From NCBI RefSeq assembly GCF_005405905.1, contig NZ_BJHU01000025.1:186001-250000 (forward strand): a stretch of DNA of 64,000 nt, given 5' to 3'. Below are positions 43,889 through 53,420 of the stretch, one piece after another. A program made the position numbers and the translations under genes. The notes under the pieces were generated by a model. The model saw only the letters and a list, made by a program, of their open reading frames with translations, was not told the DNA's origin and searched no databases. The number at the start of each line of letters is the position of its first letter. The stretch's first letter is position 1. Source of the DNA: Acidovorax sp. NB1 (GTDB taxonomy: Bacteria; Pseudomonadota; Gammaproteobacteria; Burkholderiales; Burkholderiaceae_C).

Positions 43889-43944
43889 TTTTTTGGCCGC
43901 CTCCGCGCACTGGTATTGCCTTAATAGCTATTATTTGTATAGCA
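43889..43944 (-). repeat. TTGATAGCT-family repeat, copy 7
   Basis: Minus-strand reading GCTATACAAATAATAGCTAT, then TAAGGCAATACCAGTGCGCG and GGCCAAAAAAC. Shares AAGGCAATACCA and GCGCGG with copy 1 at 4997. A triple GAAGTTT repeat precedes it on the plus strand (43871-43890). Confidence 0.68.
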
Positions 43945-44050
43945 CACTCCCGCACAACGGCTTGACCCAGGGCAAACCCCTCCGCGCGGGCCGCGAACAC
44001 AATCGCAGGCACTTGGGCCCTTGTTCAGGGCCGTTGGATTTCTCCCTGCC

Positions 44051-45358
44051 ATGACGACCACCCACCACAGCGACGTGCTCATCGTCGGCGCAGGCCCGGC
44101 GGGCCTGTCGCTGGCCATCTCCCTGGCCCAGGCCGGTTTCACCGCCACGGTGGTGGAACAGCAGAGTGACAGCGCCCTGGCCCAGCCTGCCCCCGACGGC
44201 CGCGAGATCGCCCTCACCCACCCCAGCCGGGCCACGCTGCAGCGGCTGGGCAGCTGGGCCCACCTGGCCAACCACGAGGTGGGCCAGATTGCTGAAGCCC
44301 AGGTGCACGATGGGCCGCTGGGCCGCCACAGCGCGCTGCAGCTGAACGCGGCCAGCGGCGCCCCCGATGGCGTTGCGTCGGCCCCCGGCGCCCTGGGCTT
44401 TATCGTGCCCAACCACGCGCTGCGCCGCACGGCCCACACGGTGGCCGCGCAGACGCCGGGTGTGCGCCTGCTCACCGGCACCCAGGTCACCCGCGTGGCC
44501 ACGCTGCCCGGCCATGCCGAGCTGGACTGCGTGCCCACCCACGCTGCTGCCGACACCACGCCCCAGCGCCTCACAGCCCCGCTGCTGGTGGCCGCCGACA
44601 GCCGCTTCTCGGCCACGCGCCGCCAGCTGGGCATCGGCGCACAGATGAGCGACTTTGGCCGCACCGTCATCGTCTGCCGCATGCGCCACACGCAGCCCCA
44701 CGACAACGTGGCGCACGAGTGTTTTGGCTACGACCGCACCCTGGCCGTGCTGCCCCTGCCCGATGACCCCCAAGAGGGGCATGCACTGTGTTCGGTGGTG
44801 GTCACAGCGGGTGCGGCCGACGCGGCGGCGCTGATGGCCCAAAGCCCCGAGGCCTTTGCCGCGCAGGTGCAGGCCCAGTTCAACGACCGGCTGGGCCCCA
44901 TGGCCCTGATGGGCGAGCGCCATGCCTACCCGCTGGTGGCCGTGTACGCGCAGCGGTTTGCGGGCCACCGCTGCGCGCTGCTGGGCGACGCTGCCGTGGG
45001 CATGCACCCGGTCACTGCCCATGGCTACAACCTGGGCCTGGCGGGGGTGGAGCGGCTCACGGCCGCGCTGGTCAGCGCGCGCCAACGCGGGCAGGACATC
45101 GGCAGCGCCGACGCACTGGCCCCCTACGCCCTGGGCCACCACCGCCACGCCTGGCCCATCTACCAGGGCACCAACGCCATCGTGCGCCTGTACACCGACG
45201 CCCGCCCGGTGCCGCGCCTGCTGCGGCAACTGGTGCTGCAGGGCGCGCGGCGCCTGCCGCCGCTGCAGGCGGCCATCGTGGGGCAGCTCACGGGCAAGGC
45301 GCCCGCGTGGATGCGGGTGCTGGCGCCCGGGCCGGCGGCGGAACCCCGACAGGTATAG
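44051..45358 (+). CDS. ubiM: FAD-dependent ubiquinone hydroxylase, UbiM-like
   Basis: 435 residues. FAD-dependent aromatic hydroxylase of the UbiH/UbiF/Coq6 family. The Rossmann motif is VLIVGAGPAGLSLAISLAQAG, the DG/FAD contact is CALLGDAAVGMHPVTAHGYNLGLAGVERL. The GMHPVTAHG(Y/F)N run is typical of UbiM, a regioselective hydroxylase of ubiquinone synthesis in betaproteobacteria. It diverges in context from the methyltransferase gene that follows on the opposite strand. The ATG at 44051 precedes MTTTHHSDVLIVG; an upstream in-frame ATG at 44021 would add ten residues. Confidence 0.75.
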   Translation: MTTTHHSDVLIVGAGPAGLSLAISLAQAGFTATVVEQQSDSALAQPAPDGREIALTHPSRATLQRLGSWAHLANHEVGQIAEAQVHDGPLGRHSALQLNAASGAPDGVASAPGALGFIVPNHALRRTAHTVAAQTPGVRLLTGTQVTRVATLPGHAELDCVPTHAAADTTPQRLTAPLLVAADSRFSATRRQLGIGAQMSDFGRTVIVCRMRHTQPHDNVAHECFGYDRTLAVLPLPDDPQEGHALCSVVVTAGAADAAALMAQSPEAFAAQVQAQFNDRLGPMALMGERHAYPLVAVYAQRFAGHRCALLGDAAVGMHPVTAHGYNLGLAGVERLTAALVSARQRGQDIGSADALAPYALGHHRHAWPIYQGTNAIVRLYTDARPVPRLLRQLVLQGARRLPPLQAAIVGQLTGKAPAWMRVLAPGPAAEPRQV

Positions 45359-45382
45359 AGCGGTACAGAGAGATAGAGCGGC

Positions 45383-46297
45383 TCAGGCGAAGCCATCCTC
45401 GACTCCGAGCGTAGCCACCCCATACACCGGCGCAGCCAGCCAGGGCCGCCACAGCGCATCCAGCGCAATGCCCGCCCAGCCGTAGCCCTCGGCCACGCTC
45501 TGCTCGCGCAGCAGCCGCAGGCGCGGGTGCACCGCGGCCAGCTCGGCCATGCGGCCCACGCCCCAGCAAAACTCGGCCCCCGTGGGCCCCACGCTGGGGT
45601 GGCGGGCGGCCCGGCCCACGGCCTGGCGCGTCAGCACATCCAGCACCATGCGCGAGCCCGGGGGCGCACACTGCGCAAACTCGGCCAGCACCGCTTGCAC
45701 CTGTGTGGGCTGCAGGTACATCAGCACGCCTTCGCACACCAGCAACACCGGCTGCGTGCTGCTGCACGATGGCAAACCTAGCCGCTGCCACCAGCCCGGC
45801 TGCGTGAGGTCCACCCCGGCCTGCCGCATGCGCGGGCCCAACACCGGCAGCAGCTGCTGGCGCAGCGCCATCACCTCGGGCAGGTCGGCATCCAGCCACT
45901 GGTTGGCGCCCCCGTCCAGCCACTGGAAATGCTGCGTGAGCCCGCAGCCCAGATTGGCGCCCAGGCCCTGCGGGTGCGCCGCAAAAAAGGCGCGCCCCGC
46001 GTCCTTGACAGCCCCGGTGCGCCACAGCACCTGGAACACCGTGGGCAGGTCGTCCAGCAACGCATCCACATCGGCGCCCAGGCGCTGCAGCAGCCCGGCC
46101 GCCACGACATCGCGGCAGTCCAGCCACGGAAAGTAGCGCCCCCCCCGCGCCCGCGCCGCCAAGGGGATCAGCAGGGTGCTGGGCACAGGATGCAGCCGGG
46201 CGCGCTGCAGCAGGTTGGAGGGGCGACTGACGGCTTGCGCAACGGGCGCAAGGCTGCGCGGCGGTCGAACACAGCGTCGGGCGGGGGTCTGCGGCAC
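45383..46297 (-). CDS. Leucine carboxyl methyltransferase-family SAM methyltransferase
   Basis: 304 residues. The SAM site is NLGCGLTQHFQWL with QWLDADLPEVMALR after it, and the family's LLVCEGVLMYLQ follows. These match the PPM1/Tcmp/OmtB-type O-methyltransferases. The start is a GTG at 46297 with GAGGAG six bases upstream; a further GTG at 46327 would add ten residues. The protein has no signal peptide. The substrate is unknown. Confidence 0.82.
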   Translation of the reverse strand: MPQTPARRCVRPPRSLAPVAQAVSRPSNLLQRARLHPVPSTLLIPLAARARGGRYFPWLDCRDVVAAGLLQRLGADVDALLDDLPTVFQVLWRTGAVKDAGRAFFAAHPQGLGANLGCGLTQHFQWLDGGANQWLDADLPEVMALRQQLLPVLGPRMRQAGVDLTQPGWWQRLGLPSCSSTQPVLLVCEGVLMYLQPTQVQAVLAEFAQCAPPGSRMVLDVLTRQAVGRAARHPSVGPTGAEFCWGVGRMAELAAVHPRLRLLREQSVAEGYGWAGIALDALWRPWLAAPVYGVATLGVEDGFA

Positions 46298-46499
46298 GGG
46301 CGCTCCTCGTGTGGCAGCAGGCGCCACGGTGGGGTGGGATGCGGGAGGCCCAGGGCACAGGCCTGCGCCATTGTGAACGGATTGTGGCGGGGCACGGTGG
46401 CCGCAGCGTTACACCGATTTACAACGCCGCAGGCCGGAATCCCTTGCCCCGTGGCTGCGCGCTCTCTACAGTCTGGCGCACCAAAGGGAGGGAAGAAAA

Positions 46500-49400
46500 A
46501 TGCAACGTCTTGAAAAAAGACGCGGTGGCTCGCGTGCGCTCGCAGCCATTGCAGGGAGCTATCTTGCGGTTGTGGGCGCTGTGGCAGTGGGCACGCCAGC
46601 AGCCTTTGCGCAAAACCAGCCATTCGCAGCGCCAGTTCCAACGGGGGTAGCGTCCGCGCCAATGCCACCACATCTCCTGCCCGGCTCTGCCCGCTTGAGA
46701 AATGCCACACGCAATGGCTCGTTTGAGGTGGTGTATTCCAACACTACGCTTACTGCGTGCCCTAATGAGGAGAGGCTGAAGTACTTCTTCTATTGGCAGG
46801 ACTCCCCCGAATTTCGCAGCTCAACTTGGTGTGGTGCGGCACAAGCCAACATTGACTGGTCCAATGCCACGGATCCCGTCACCTCGCGCATTCCGTACCA
46901 ACTGGAGCAGTGCGTTGCCGGAAGCTATTGGACATACTCCCACGCGTTTCCTGACGGAACTCGATACCACAGTCCAGAGTACGGCGGTATCTCGATGGTC
47001 TGCACCAGGGAGCTGGACCCGCCAGAATCCACCCCGCCACCGCCTTCGGAACCGCCGTCACCGCCGCCACCCACTCCGCCGAACAATTCCGGGCCTGCGG
47101 GTCCATCGAAGCCTCCCACGTGCTCAGAAGGTGACTACTCGGGCGGCAGCACACCCAACCCGATCATTCCCGCAACGGGCGACAAGAACAAACCCTTCAG
47201 TGACGTCATCGGGCAAGGCCCCCATGCCCTGAACTGGTCGCGCACCTACCGCAGCCTATACGCCAACAGCCGTGCGACCTATGTACTGCCACTGGTGGGC
47301 ATGTCGCCCGGGTGGGGCCACAACCACAGCGCCAGGCTTCAACCCGCCGGCAGTGCCCTCAATTGGAGCGATGGCACCGCACAAACCCTCGTCATGGGCA
47401 ATGGGGACCTGCAGCGGTTCACCTATTCCGCATCCACCGCCACCTGGCAAAACCAGAACGGCAGCAAGAAGCTGCAGACCAATGCCAGCGGCTGGCTCTA
47501 CACCGATCTGGATGCAGACCGCAAGCTGCAGTTTTCTGCCACAGGGTTGCTGCAAAGCGTGACCGGCCGCAACGGCTGGGTGACCACCTATGGCTATGTG
47601 GCGATCAACAGCATCCCCATGCTGAAAACGGTGACCAACCAGTTTGGCCGCAAACTGCAGCTCAACTACAACACCAAGGGCCAGCTGGTCTCGGTGGCTG
47701 CGGGCAGCAAGGTGCAGGTGAGCTACGAATACGAGACATCGGGTCGTTTGTTGACGGCGCGCTATGCCGACAACACCACCAACACCTACCTCTACGAAAA
47801 CTCCAGCTACCCACACGCCCTGACGGGCATCGTGGACGAAAACAACCAGCGTTTCGCCACCTACGCCTATGACGACGTGGGCCGGGCCGTCAGCACCGAG
47901 CATGCCGGTGCGGTCGAGCGGTACCAGGTCGGCTACCCCGCCAGCAGCGGTGGGGCCACCACCATCACCGACCCCCTGGGCACGGTGCGCTCTTTCAACT
48001 ACAGCGCCAGCCTGGGCCAGCTCGCCGTTACCGGCGCAGACAAGCCCGACGGCCTGGGCCTGCGCGACGCCGCCAGCCGCGTGCAAAACCCCCTGGGCCT
48101 GGTCACCGCCGAGACCGACTTCCTGGGCACCACCACCAGCTACGCCTGGGACACCGCCCGCCGCCTGCCCACCGCCGTCACCGAAGCCGCTGGCAAGCCC
48201 GAAGAGCGCACCACCATCACCAGCTGGCACCCCCAGTGGCGCCTGCCGGTCACAGTGAGCGAGCCCGGCCGCACCACCAGCTACACCTACGACAGCGCGG
48301 GCAACCCCCTCACCCAGACCGTCACCGACACCGGTGCGGGCATGGGCAGCGGCACCGCCCGCACCACCAGCTGGACGTACCACCCCTCGGGCCTGGTTGC
48401 TACCGAAACCGCCCCCAATGGCGCGGTCACCAGCTACCAGTACGACAGTGCCGGCAACCTCACCAGCACCACCAACGCCCTGGGCCATGTAGACACCTAC
48501 ACCCACGACACCAATGGCCGCGTGCTCACCCACACCGCGCCCACCGGCCTCGCCACCACCTACACCTATGACGCCCGGGGCCGCATGCTCACCGCCAACC
48601 GGGGTGGGCAGACGACCCGGTTCACCTACCGCCCCTCGGGGCAGGTGGCCACTGTCAGGTTGCCCTACGGTCACACCATCACCTACACCTACGACGCCGC
48701 CCAGCGCATGACCGGCTGGAGCGACAACCGCAACAACAGCGGCACCTACACCCTGGACGCCATGGGCAACCGCACCCGCGAGGAAGTGCGCAACGCCCAG
48801 GGCCAGCTGGTGTGGCTGCTGGCGCGCAGCATCAACAGCCTGAACCGCGTGGAAAGCACCACCGTGGGCGGCCAGCAAACCACCACCCATGGCTTTGACG
48901 CCAACGGCGAAACCGTGCGCAGCACCAACGGCGCCAACGAATCCACCCACCTGGGCCTGGACGCCCTGCGCCGCGTCAAGACCATCACCAACGCCGCCAA
49001 CGCCACGGCATCCCTGACCTACAACGCCCTGGATGCCGTCACCCAGGCCAGCGACTTCAAAGGCGTAGGCACCACCTACGCCCGCGACGCCCTGGGCAAC
49101 GCCACCGGCGAATCCAGCCCCGACAGTGGCCTGCAAAGCGCCCAGTACGACGCGCTGGGCCTGCCCAGCACCGTGACAGATGCGCTGGGCCAGGCCACCC
49201 ACATCGACCGCGACCTGCTGGGCCGCCCCACGCTCATCACCCAGCCGGGCGGCGCCACCACCACCCTGCGCTACGACCTGGCGGGCCCTGCCTACAACCA
49301 GACCGACCAGCCCAACGCCAGCAAAGGCGCCTTGAGCGAAATCGTGGACGCCAGCGGCACCACCACCTACCAGCGCGACCACTTCGGCCGCGTCACCGCC

Positions 49401-51320
49401 AAGACCCAGACCCTGATCAGCGGCACAGCCCGCACCGTGGGCTATGCCTACGCCGCAAGCGGCCTGCTGGCCAGCACCACCTACCCTGGCGGGCAAGTGC
49501 TGCAGCATGTCTACAACAGCACCGGCCTGCTCACCGGCCTGACCTGGGCGGGCCAGAGCCTGGTGAGCAACATCACCTGGAACCCCCTGGGCCAGCCCAC
49601 CGGCTGGCGCTGGAACCTGCCCGGCGCCACGGCCGCCATCCCGGCCACCCGCAGCTACAACACCGCAGGCCAGCTCACCGCCACCGAGTTCAGCAGCTAC
49701 CAGTACAACAGCGCAGGCCGCATCACCAGCCTCACGCAAAACCTCTGGAAGCCCGGCAGCACCGACCCGCTGGAAACCACCCTGGCCCGCGCCGACACCA
49801 CCTGGACCGTGCAGTACGACACCCTGGGCCGCATCACCCAGATGGGCGACAGCGTGCGCACCACCACGTACCAGTACGACGCCAACGGCAACCGCACGGC
49901 CAGCGTGCAAACCACCACCACAGGCACACCGGCCGCCACCAGCAGCATCAGCCGCGCCTACGGCACCGCCGCAGGCCACAACCGGCTGCTGGGCTTTGAG
50001 CAAACCGCCACCGCTGGCGGCAACAGCGCCACCACCAGCGTCAGCTACCAGTACAACGCCGCAGGCGATTTGCTGGGCGATGGCCTGCGCAGCTACGCCT
50101 ACGACAGCCAGGGCCGCATGGAAAGCGCCACCACGGGCGAAGGGGCCGACGCCCCCAAAACCAAGTACGCCCACAACGCCCTGGGCCAGCGCGTGTTCAA
50201 GACCGAGCCGCTGTACAGCGCCGCAGGCAAAGCGGGCAGCGGCAAGAACCTGAACAACCTGTTGGCCGATGACGGTGACGAAGGCAAGGACCCCCAGGGC
50301 GAACAGCCCGGCCTCATCCAGCAACTGCTCAACTTCTTCTTCAGCAAACTCTGGAGCCCCGCCACCAGCGATGCCGAGAAACTGGGCTGGACCTATGTGT
50401 ACGCAGAAGACGGCAGCCTGCTGGCCGAATACGGAGAAGGCAGCGCCGCCACCTCAGGCAGCGCGCAATACCTGTGGCTGCCCACGGCCAATGGCCCCAT
50501 GCCCATTGCGGCAGTGCTCAACGGCCAGACCTATGCCGTGCACAGCGACCACCTGAACACCCCCCGCAAACTCACCCAGGCCAATGGGCAGGCTGTGTGG
50601 CAGTGGGCGTACAGTGCGTTTGGGGATGAGCAGCCGACGACAGCGGCCAAGCGGTTTACGAGTGAGATGACTAACCCGACTACGGGGGCGACCAGCACCC
50701 CCGAAGTCACATTCAACCTGCGGTATCCGGGACAGTACTTTGATAAGGAGACGGGGCTCCATTACAACTACTTCCGGACGTATGCGCCAGGCACGGGGAG
50801 GTATACGCAGGCTGATCCGATTGGGTTGGATGGGGGGTGGAATCGGTTTGGGTATGTGGGGGGGAATCCGCTGAAGTTAACCGATCCGCGCGGTTTAGAT
50901 CATCCTGGCATGGGGCCATATGGACCTTATTGGACCGGAGTTCAAGTTTGCAGCCGGCCAGTAAACATTAGCTGGGTGGGTGGGGCTAGTGCTTATCTGC
51001 CTCAGCACAACTGGGTTCAAACAGGTACCTATGAAGCAGGCATGGGCGCGCAGTGCCCGGTACCGGGACAAGGTTGCTCAGATACACCAGGTGCACAAAC
51101 ACAAACGATTAATCATCAAGGCCAGAGCGCTGATCCGAGTTCTACGTGCGTACCTATCCAGGACGTTGACGAACAGTGCGTGAACAATGCAATACGACCA
51201 GGCCAGCGAACAGGCAGGTGGATGCCATGGAATCAGTGTCAGAGCTTTGCTCAGTCGGTAATTGAGAAATGCACTACCAATGGTACGAATCGCCCTTACT
51301 TTGGATACTCGAGGCCATGA
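46500..51320 (+). CDS. Secreted Rhs (YD-repeat) protein with a toxin-like tip
   Basis: 1606 residues. A Sec signal peptide (LAAIAGSYLAVVGAVAVGTPAAFA) precedes an N-terminal domain (to about 175) with several cysteines, a proline-rich linker (about 176-200), then a DUF6531-type region (IPATGDKNKPFSDVIGQGPHALNWSRTYRS) and dozens of YD repeats (TYDxxG...). The Rhs core ends at PIGLDGGWNRFGYVGGNPL. The variable tip is about 145 residues with seven cysteines and a C-terminal NQCQSFAQSVIEKC. No vgrG, PAAR or other T6SS gene is near, so export by Sec/WapA-like route is more likely. The last bases overlap the start of a small membrane-protein gene. GGGAGG precedes the ATG. Confidence 0.93.
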   Translation: MQRLEKRRGGSRALAAIAGSYLAVVGAVAVGTPAAFAQNQPFAAPVPTGVASAPMPPHLLPGSARLRNATRNGSFEVVYSNTTLTACPNEERLKYFFYWQDSPEFRSSTWCGAAQANIDWSNATDPVTSRIPYQLEQCVAGSYWTYSHAFPDGTRYHSPEYGGISMVCTRELDPPESTPPPPSEPPSPPPPTPPNNSGPAGPSKPPTCSEGDYSGGSTPNPIIPATGDKNKPFSDVIGQGPHALNWSRTYRSLYANSRATYVLPLVGMSPGWGHNHSARLQPAGSALNWSDGTAQTLVMGNGDLQRFTYSASTATWQNQNGSKKLQTNASGWLYTDLDADRKLQFSATGLLQSVTGRNGWVTTYGYVAINSIPMLKTVTNQFGRKLQLNYNTKGQLVSVAAGSKVQVSYEYETSGRLLTARYADNTTNTYLYENSSYPHALTGIVDENNQRFATYAYDDVGRAVSTEHAGAVERYQVGYPASSGGATTITDPLGTVRSFNYSASLGQLAVTGADKPDGLGLRDAASRVQNPLGLVTAETDFLGTTTSYAWDTARRLPTAVTEAAGKPEERTTITSWHPQWRLPVTVSEPGRTTSYTYDSAGNPLTQTVTDTGAGMGSGTARTTSWTYHPSGLVATETAPNGAVTSYQYDSAGNLTSTTNALGHVDTYTHDTNGRVLTHTAPTGLATTYTYDARGRMLTANRGGQTTRFTYRPSGQVATVRLPYGHTITYTYDAAQRMTGWSDNRNNSGTYTLDAMGNRTREEVRNAQGQLVWLLARSINSLNRVESTTVGGQQTTTHGFDANGETVRSTNGANESTHLGLDALRRVKTITNAANATASLTYNALDAVTQASDFKGVGTTYARDALGNATGESSPDSGLQSAQYDALGLPSTVTDALGQATHIDRDLLGRPTLITQPGGATTTLRYDLAGPAYNQTDQPNASKGALSEIVDASGTTTYQRDHFGRVTAKTQTLISGTARTVGYAYAASGLLASTTYPGGQVLQHVYNSTGLLTGLTWAGQSLVSNITWNPLGQPTGWRWNLPGATAAIPATRSYNTAGQLTATEFSSYQYNSAGRITSLTQNLWKPGSTDPLETTLARADTTWTVQYDTLGRITQMGDSVRTTTYQYDANGNRTASVQTTTTGTPAATSSISRAYGTAAGHNRLLGFEQTATAGGNSATTSVSYQYNAAGDLLGDGLRSYAYDSQGRMESATTGEGADAPKTKYAHNALGQRVFKTEPLYSAAGKAGSGKNLNNLLADDGDEGKDPQGEQPGLIQQLLNFFFSKLWSPATSDAEKLGWTYVYAEDGSLLAEYGEGSAATSGSAQYLWLPTANGPMPIAAVLNGQTYAVHSDHLNTPRKLTQANGQAVWQWAYSAFGDEQPTTAAKRFTSEMTNPTTGATSTPEVTFNLRYPGQYFDKETGLHYNYFRTYAPGTGRYTQADPIGLDGGWNRFGYVGGNPLKLTDPRGLDHPGMGPYGPYWTGVQVCSRPVNISWVGGASAYLPQHNWVQTGTYEAGMGAQCPVPGQGCSDTPGAQTQTINHQGQSADPSSTCVPIQDVDEQCVNNAIRPGQRTGRWMPWNQCQSFAQSVIEKCTTNGTNRPYFGYSRP

Positions 51321-51559
51321 AATCCGCAGCCAAATTTGCTGTTCTACTAATCGGTTTTGTCATTGCCTGTTTCGTCTTTTTGACGTGGGCCATGCAGACC
51401 GTCTGGATTGCATCCTTTCCGGGTGGAGATACTCCGAGTGCAGCGCTTCACTTTTACTTGCAACTAGGAGCAACTGTAGTCTTCGCAATTGCCGCAGCTT
51501 GCGTAGTTTGGAAGTGGTATCGCTCTACAAAGTCGAAGAAAAATTCTCAAATCAAGTAA
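51317..51559 (+). CDS. Small membrane protein, candidate immunity to the Rhs tip
   Basis: 80 residues with two hydrophobic helices (FAVLLIGFVIACFVFLTWAM and LGATVVFAIAAACVVWKWY) and a basic tail. Its ATG overlaps the rhs stop by ATGA, the typical arrangement for a toxin tip and its immunity gene. A membrane immunity protein suggests that the tip acts in the membrane or periplasm. No family name assigned. Clearly AT-richer than the flanking core. Confidence 0.72.
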   Translation: MKSAAKFAVLLIGFVIACFVFLTWAMQTVWIASFPGGDTPSAALHFYLQLGATVVFAIAAACVVWKWYRSTKSKKNSQIK

Positions 51560-51578
51560 GTAGCGCGAAGCGACGAGG

Positions 51579-51728
51579 TCAAGTCTTGCCTTGTGCCTAA
51601 ATCACAAATGCAGGATTCAAACTGAAGTGCAACCCGCCCCACGCATGCCTGCTTGTAGTTGCCTCAGACTACTAAATTGATAGCTGCCAGCGCATACCCA
51701 TCAGGCGGAAATGCCCAATTTGGCTCTA
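51579..51728 (+). repeat. Leader block and TTGATAGCT repeat before displaced Rhs cassette A
   Basis: The stretch AAGTCTTGCCTT...ATTCAAACTGAAGTGCAACC followed by AAATTGATAGCT and GGCGGAAATGCCCAATTTGG recurs before cassettes B (53310) and C (55072). The short repeat is at about 51671-51728 and is translated in frame as TKLIAASAYPSGGNAQFGSK. Confidence 0.78.
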
Positions 51729-52873
51729 AACCCAGCAAAACCAACCGCCTGCTGGGCTTTGAGCAGCCCGCTGCCGCTGGGTGCAACAGCGCCGCAGGCA
51801 AACCCGCAAGCACCAAGAACCTGAACAACCTGCTGGCCGATGACGGCGATGACGGTGACGAAGGCAAGGACACCCAGGGCGAACAACCCGGCCTCATCCA
51901 GCAACTGCTCAACTTCTTCTTCAGCAAACTCTGGAGCCCCGCCACCAGCGATGCCGAGAAGCTGGGCTGGACCTATGTGTACGCAGAAGACGGCAGCCTG
52001 CTGGCCGAATACGGAGAAGGCAGCGCTGCCACCTCAGGCAGCGCGCAATACCTCTGGCTGCCCACGGCCAATGGCCCCATGCCCATTGCGGCAGTGGTCA
52101 ACGGCCAGACCTATGCGGTGCACAGCGACCACCTGAACACCCCCAGAAAACTCACCCAGGCCAATGGACAGGCGGTGTGGCAGTGGGCGTACAGTGCGTT
52201 TGGGGATGAGCAGCCGACCACGGCGGCCAAGCGGTTTACGAGTGAGATGACTGTCCCGACGACGGGGGCGACCAGCATTCCTGATGTCACGTTCAACCTG
52301 CGGTATCCGGGGCAGTACTTTGATAAGGAGACGGGGCTCCATTACAACTACTTCCGGACTTATGCGCCGGGTACGGGGCGGTATACGCAGCCTGATCCGA
52401 TTGGGCTGGATGGGGGGTGGAATCGGTTTGGGTATGTGGGGGGCAGTTCACTACTCTATGCCGATCCGAAGGGACTAAAGAAAGTTGTTCTCCTGGATCC
52501 ACGCGACCCAGGGTATCCCGCAGCGCTTGACTATCCAGATGATCCAAGTAAATGCATTGTCATTTCGCATGGAAGTCCAACTTCTGTCAATGGCATGAAG
52601 GCTCCAGAGTTGAATAACGTTCTTGATGAGAGTGGCTGCGGCTCCTTGCCGGTCAAATTGAATTCTTGCTATGCAGGTGCCGGGCATAACTCAGTTGCGT
52701 CGCATTTGGCGCGCATCAGAAATGTGACGGTTATCGGCTCAAATACGCCTACTTGGACAGAGCTGGGTGATGAGCCATATCACCCAATCTCCGATGACCC
52801 CGGCTCTATCTTGCATCAAGTTCCAAATATTTTTCGACCGGGTCGATGGATCCACTTCGGGAGTGTGAGATGA
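51659..52873 (+). pseudogene. Displaced Rhs C-terminal core with a caspase-like tip (cassette A)
   Basis: The frame opens with a TTG in the repeat and has no signal peptide or earlier Rhs part, so it cannot give a full protein and is read as a displaced tip cassette. The core (from RLLGFEQP, about 51743) matches the intact gene's last 300 codons almost exactly but lacks a 192-bp block. After ADPKGL (about 52475) the tip is new: CIVISHGSPTSVNG and, 35 residues later, LNSCYAGAG. An HG...xSC pair like this is the usual dyad order of caspase/clostripain-type cysteine proteases. Ends PNIFRPGRWIHFGSVR. Confidence 0.82.
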
Positions 52874-53292
52874 GAAGGTTGATTGGGATGCTGCTGGCTT
52901 TTTCTATCAGCCTCTTGTTGCTGGGCTGTAAAAAAGATAGCGATAAAGCGACTTCCTTCACGTTTGAAACCGGCCTCGATTCTGAGGTTGGTATATGCAT
53001 TAAGGAGCAGCCATCTTCGGTGTCAATTAAGGAGTTGGGAACGTCGCAGGTTGTTAATCTTGTTTGGGAATTTCCATGTGCAGCAGAAATTGACAAGCCG
53101 TATCTTACTGTTGCGCGCAATGGTGGCGCCACATTGGTTTTTAATAGCGACTACGGGAAAAGCTCTTGTTCCTGCGCCAAAAGCATAATGGTCAGGATAA
53201 ACAATCGGCTTAAAGGCGGCGACACGTTATATGTTGTGGTTAACAAAGAAGTTGTTGGTCATAAATTACTAGTCGCTTCCGAGGGAAAGTAA
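52870..53292 (+). CDS. Lipoprotein, candidate immunity to the cassette A tip
   Basis: 140 residues. The signal peptide ends in a lipobox (SLLLLGCKKDSDK), so it is anchored in the envelope. The remaining beta-rich domain has three further cysteines (GICIKE, FPCAAE, SSCSCAK). Its ATG overlaps the cassette A stop by ATGA. A periplasmic immunity lipoprotein would fit a tip acting outside the cytosol. AT-rich, unlike the core. Confidence 0.7.
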   Translation: MRRLIGMLLAFSISLLLLGCKKDSDKATSFTFETGLDSEVGICIKEQPSSVSIKELGTSQVVNLVWEFPCAAEIDKPYLTVARNGGATLVFNSDYGKSSCSCAKSIMVRINNRLKGGDTLYVVVNKEVVGHKLLVASEGK

Positions 53293-53309
53293 ATCACGAC
53301 TTGGAAAAG

Positions 53310-53420
53310 TCAAACTGAAATGCGACCCGCCCCACAAGTGCTGGATTGCAGCTGTCAAAAACTCCTAAATTGATAGCTATCAGAGCCCATCCATCAGGCG
53401 GAAACGCCCAATTTGGCTCC
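53310..53420 (+). repeat. Leader block and TTGATAGCT repeat before displaced Rhs cassette B
   Basis: AAACTGAAATGCGACCCGCC then CACAAGTGCTGGATTGCAGC and CCTAAATTGATAGCTATCAG. The repeat part (about 53363-53420) is translated as PKLIAIRAHPSGGNAQFGSK in frame with the upstream core fragment. Confidence 0.78.

Noticed and set aside
47256..50324. 1022-codon open frame on the minus strand opposite the rhs gene
   Set aside because: It is a high-GC frame shadow rich in glycine, alanine and valine with no domain pattern; the plus strand has continuous YD repeats.
46500..51320. Rhs protein as a type VI secretion effector
   Set aside because: There is a Sec-type signal peptide, no PAAR domain, and no vgrG, hcp or adaptor gene in the window.
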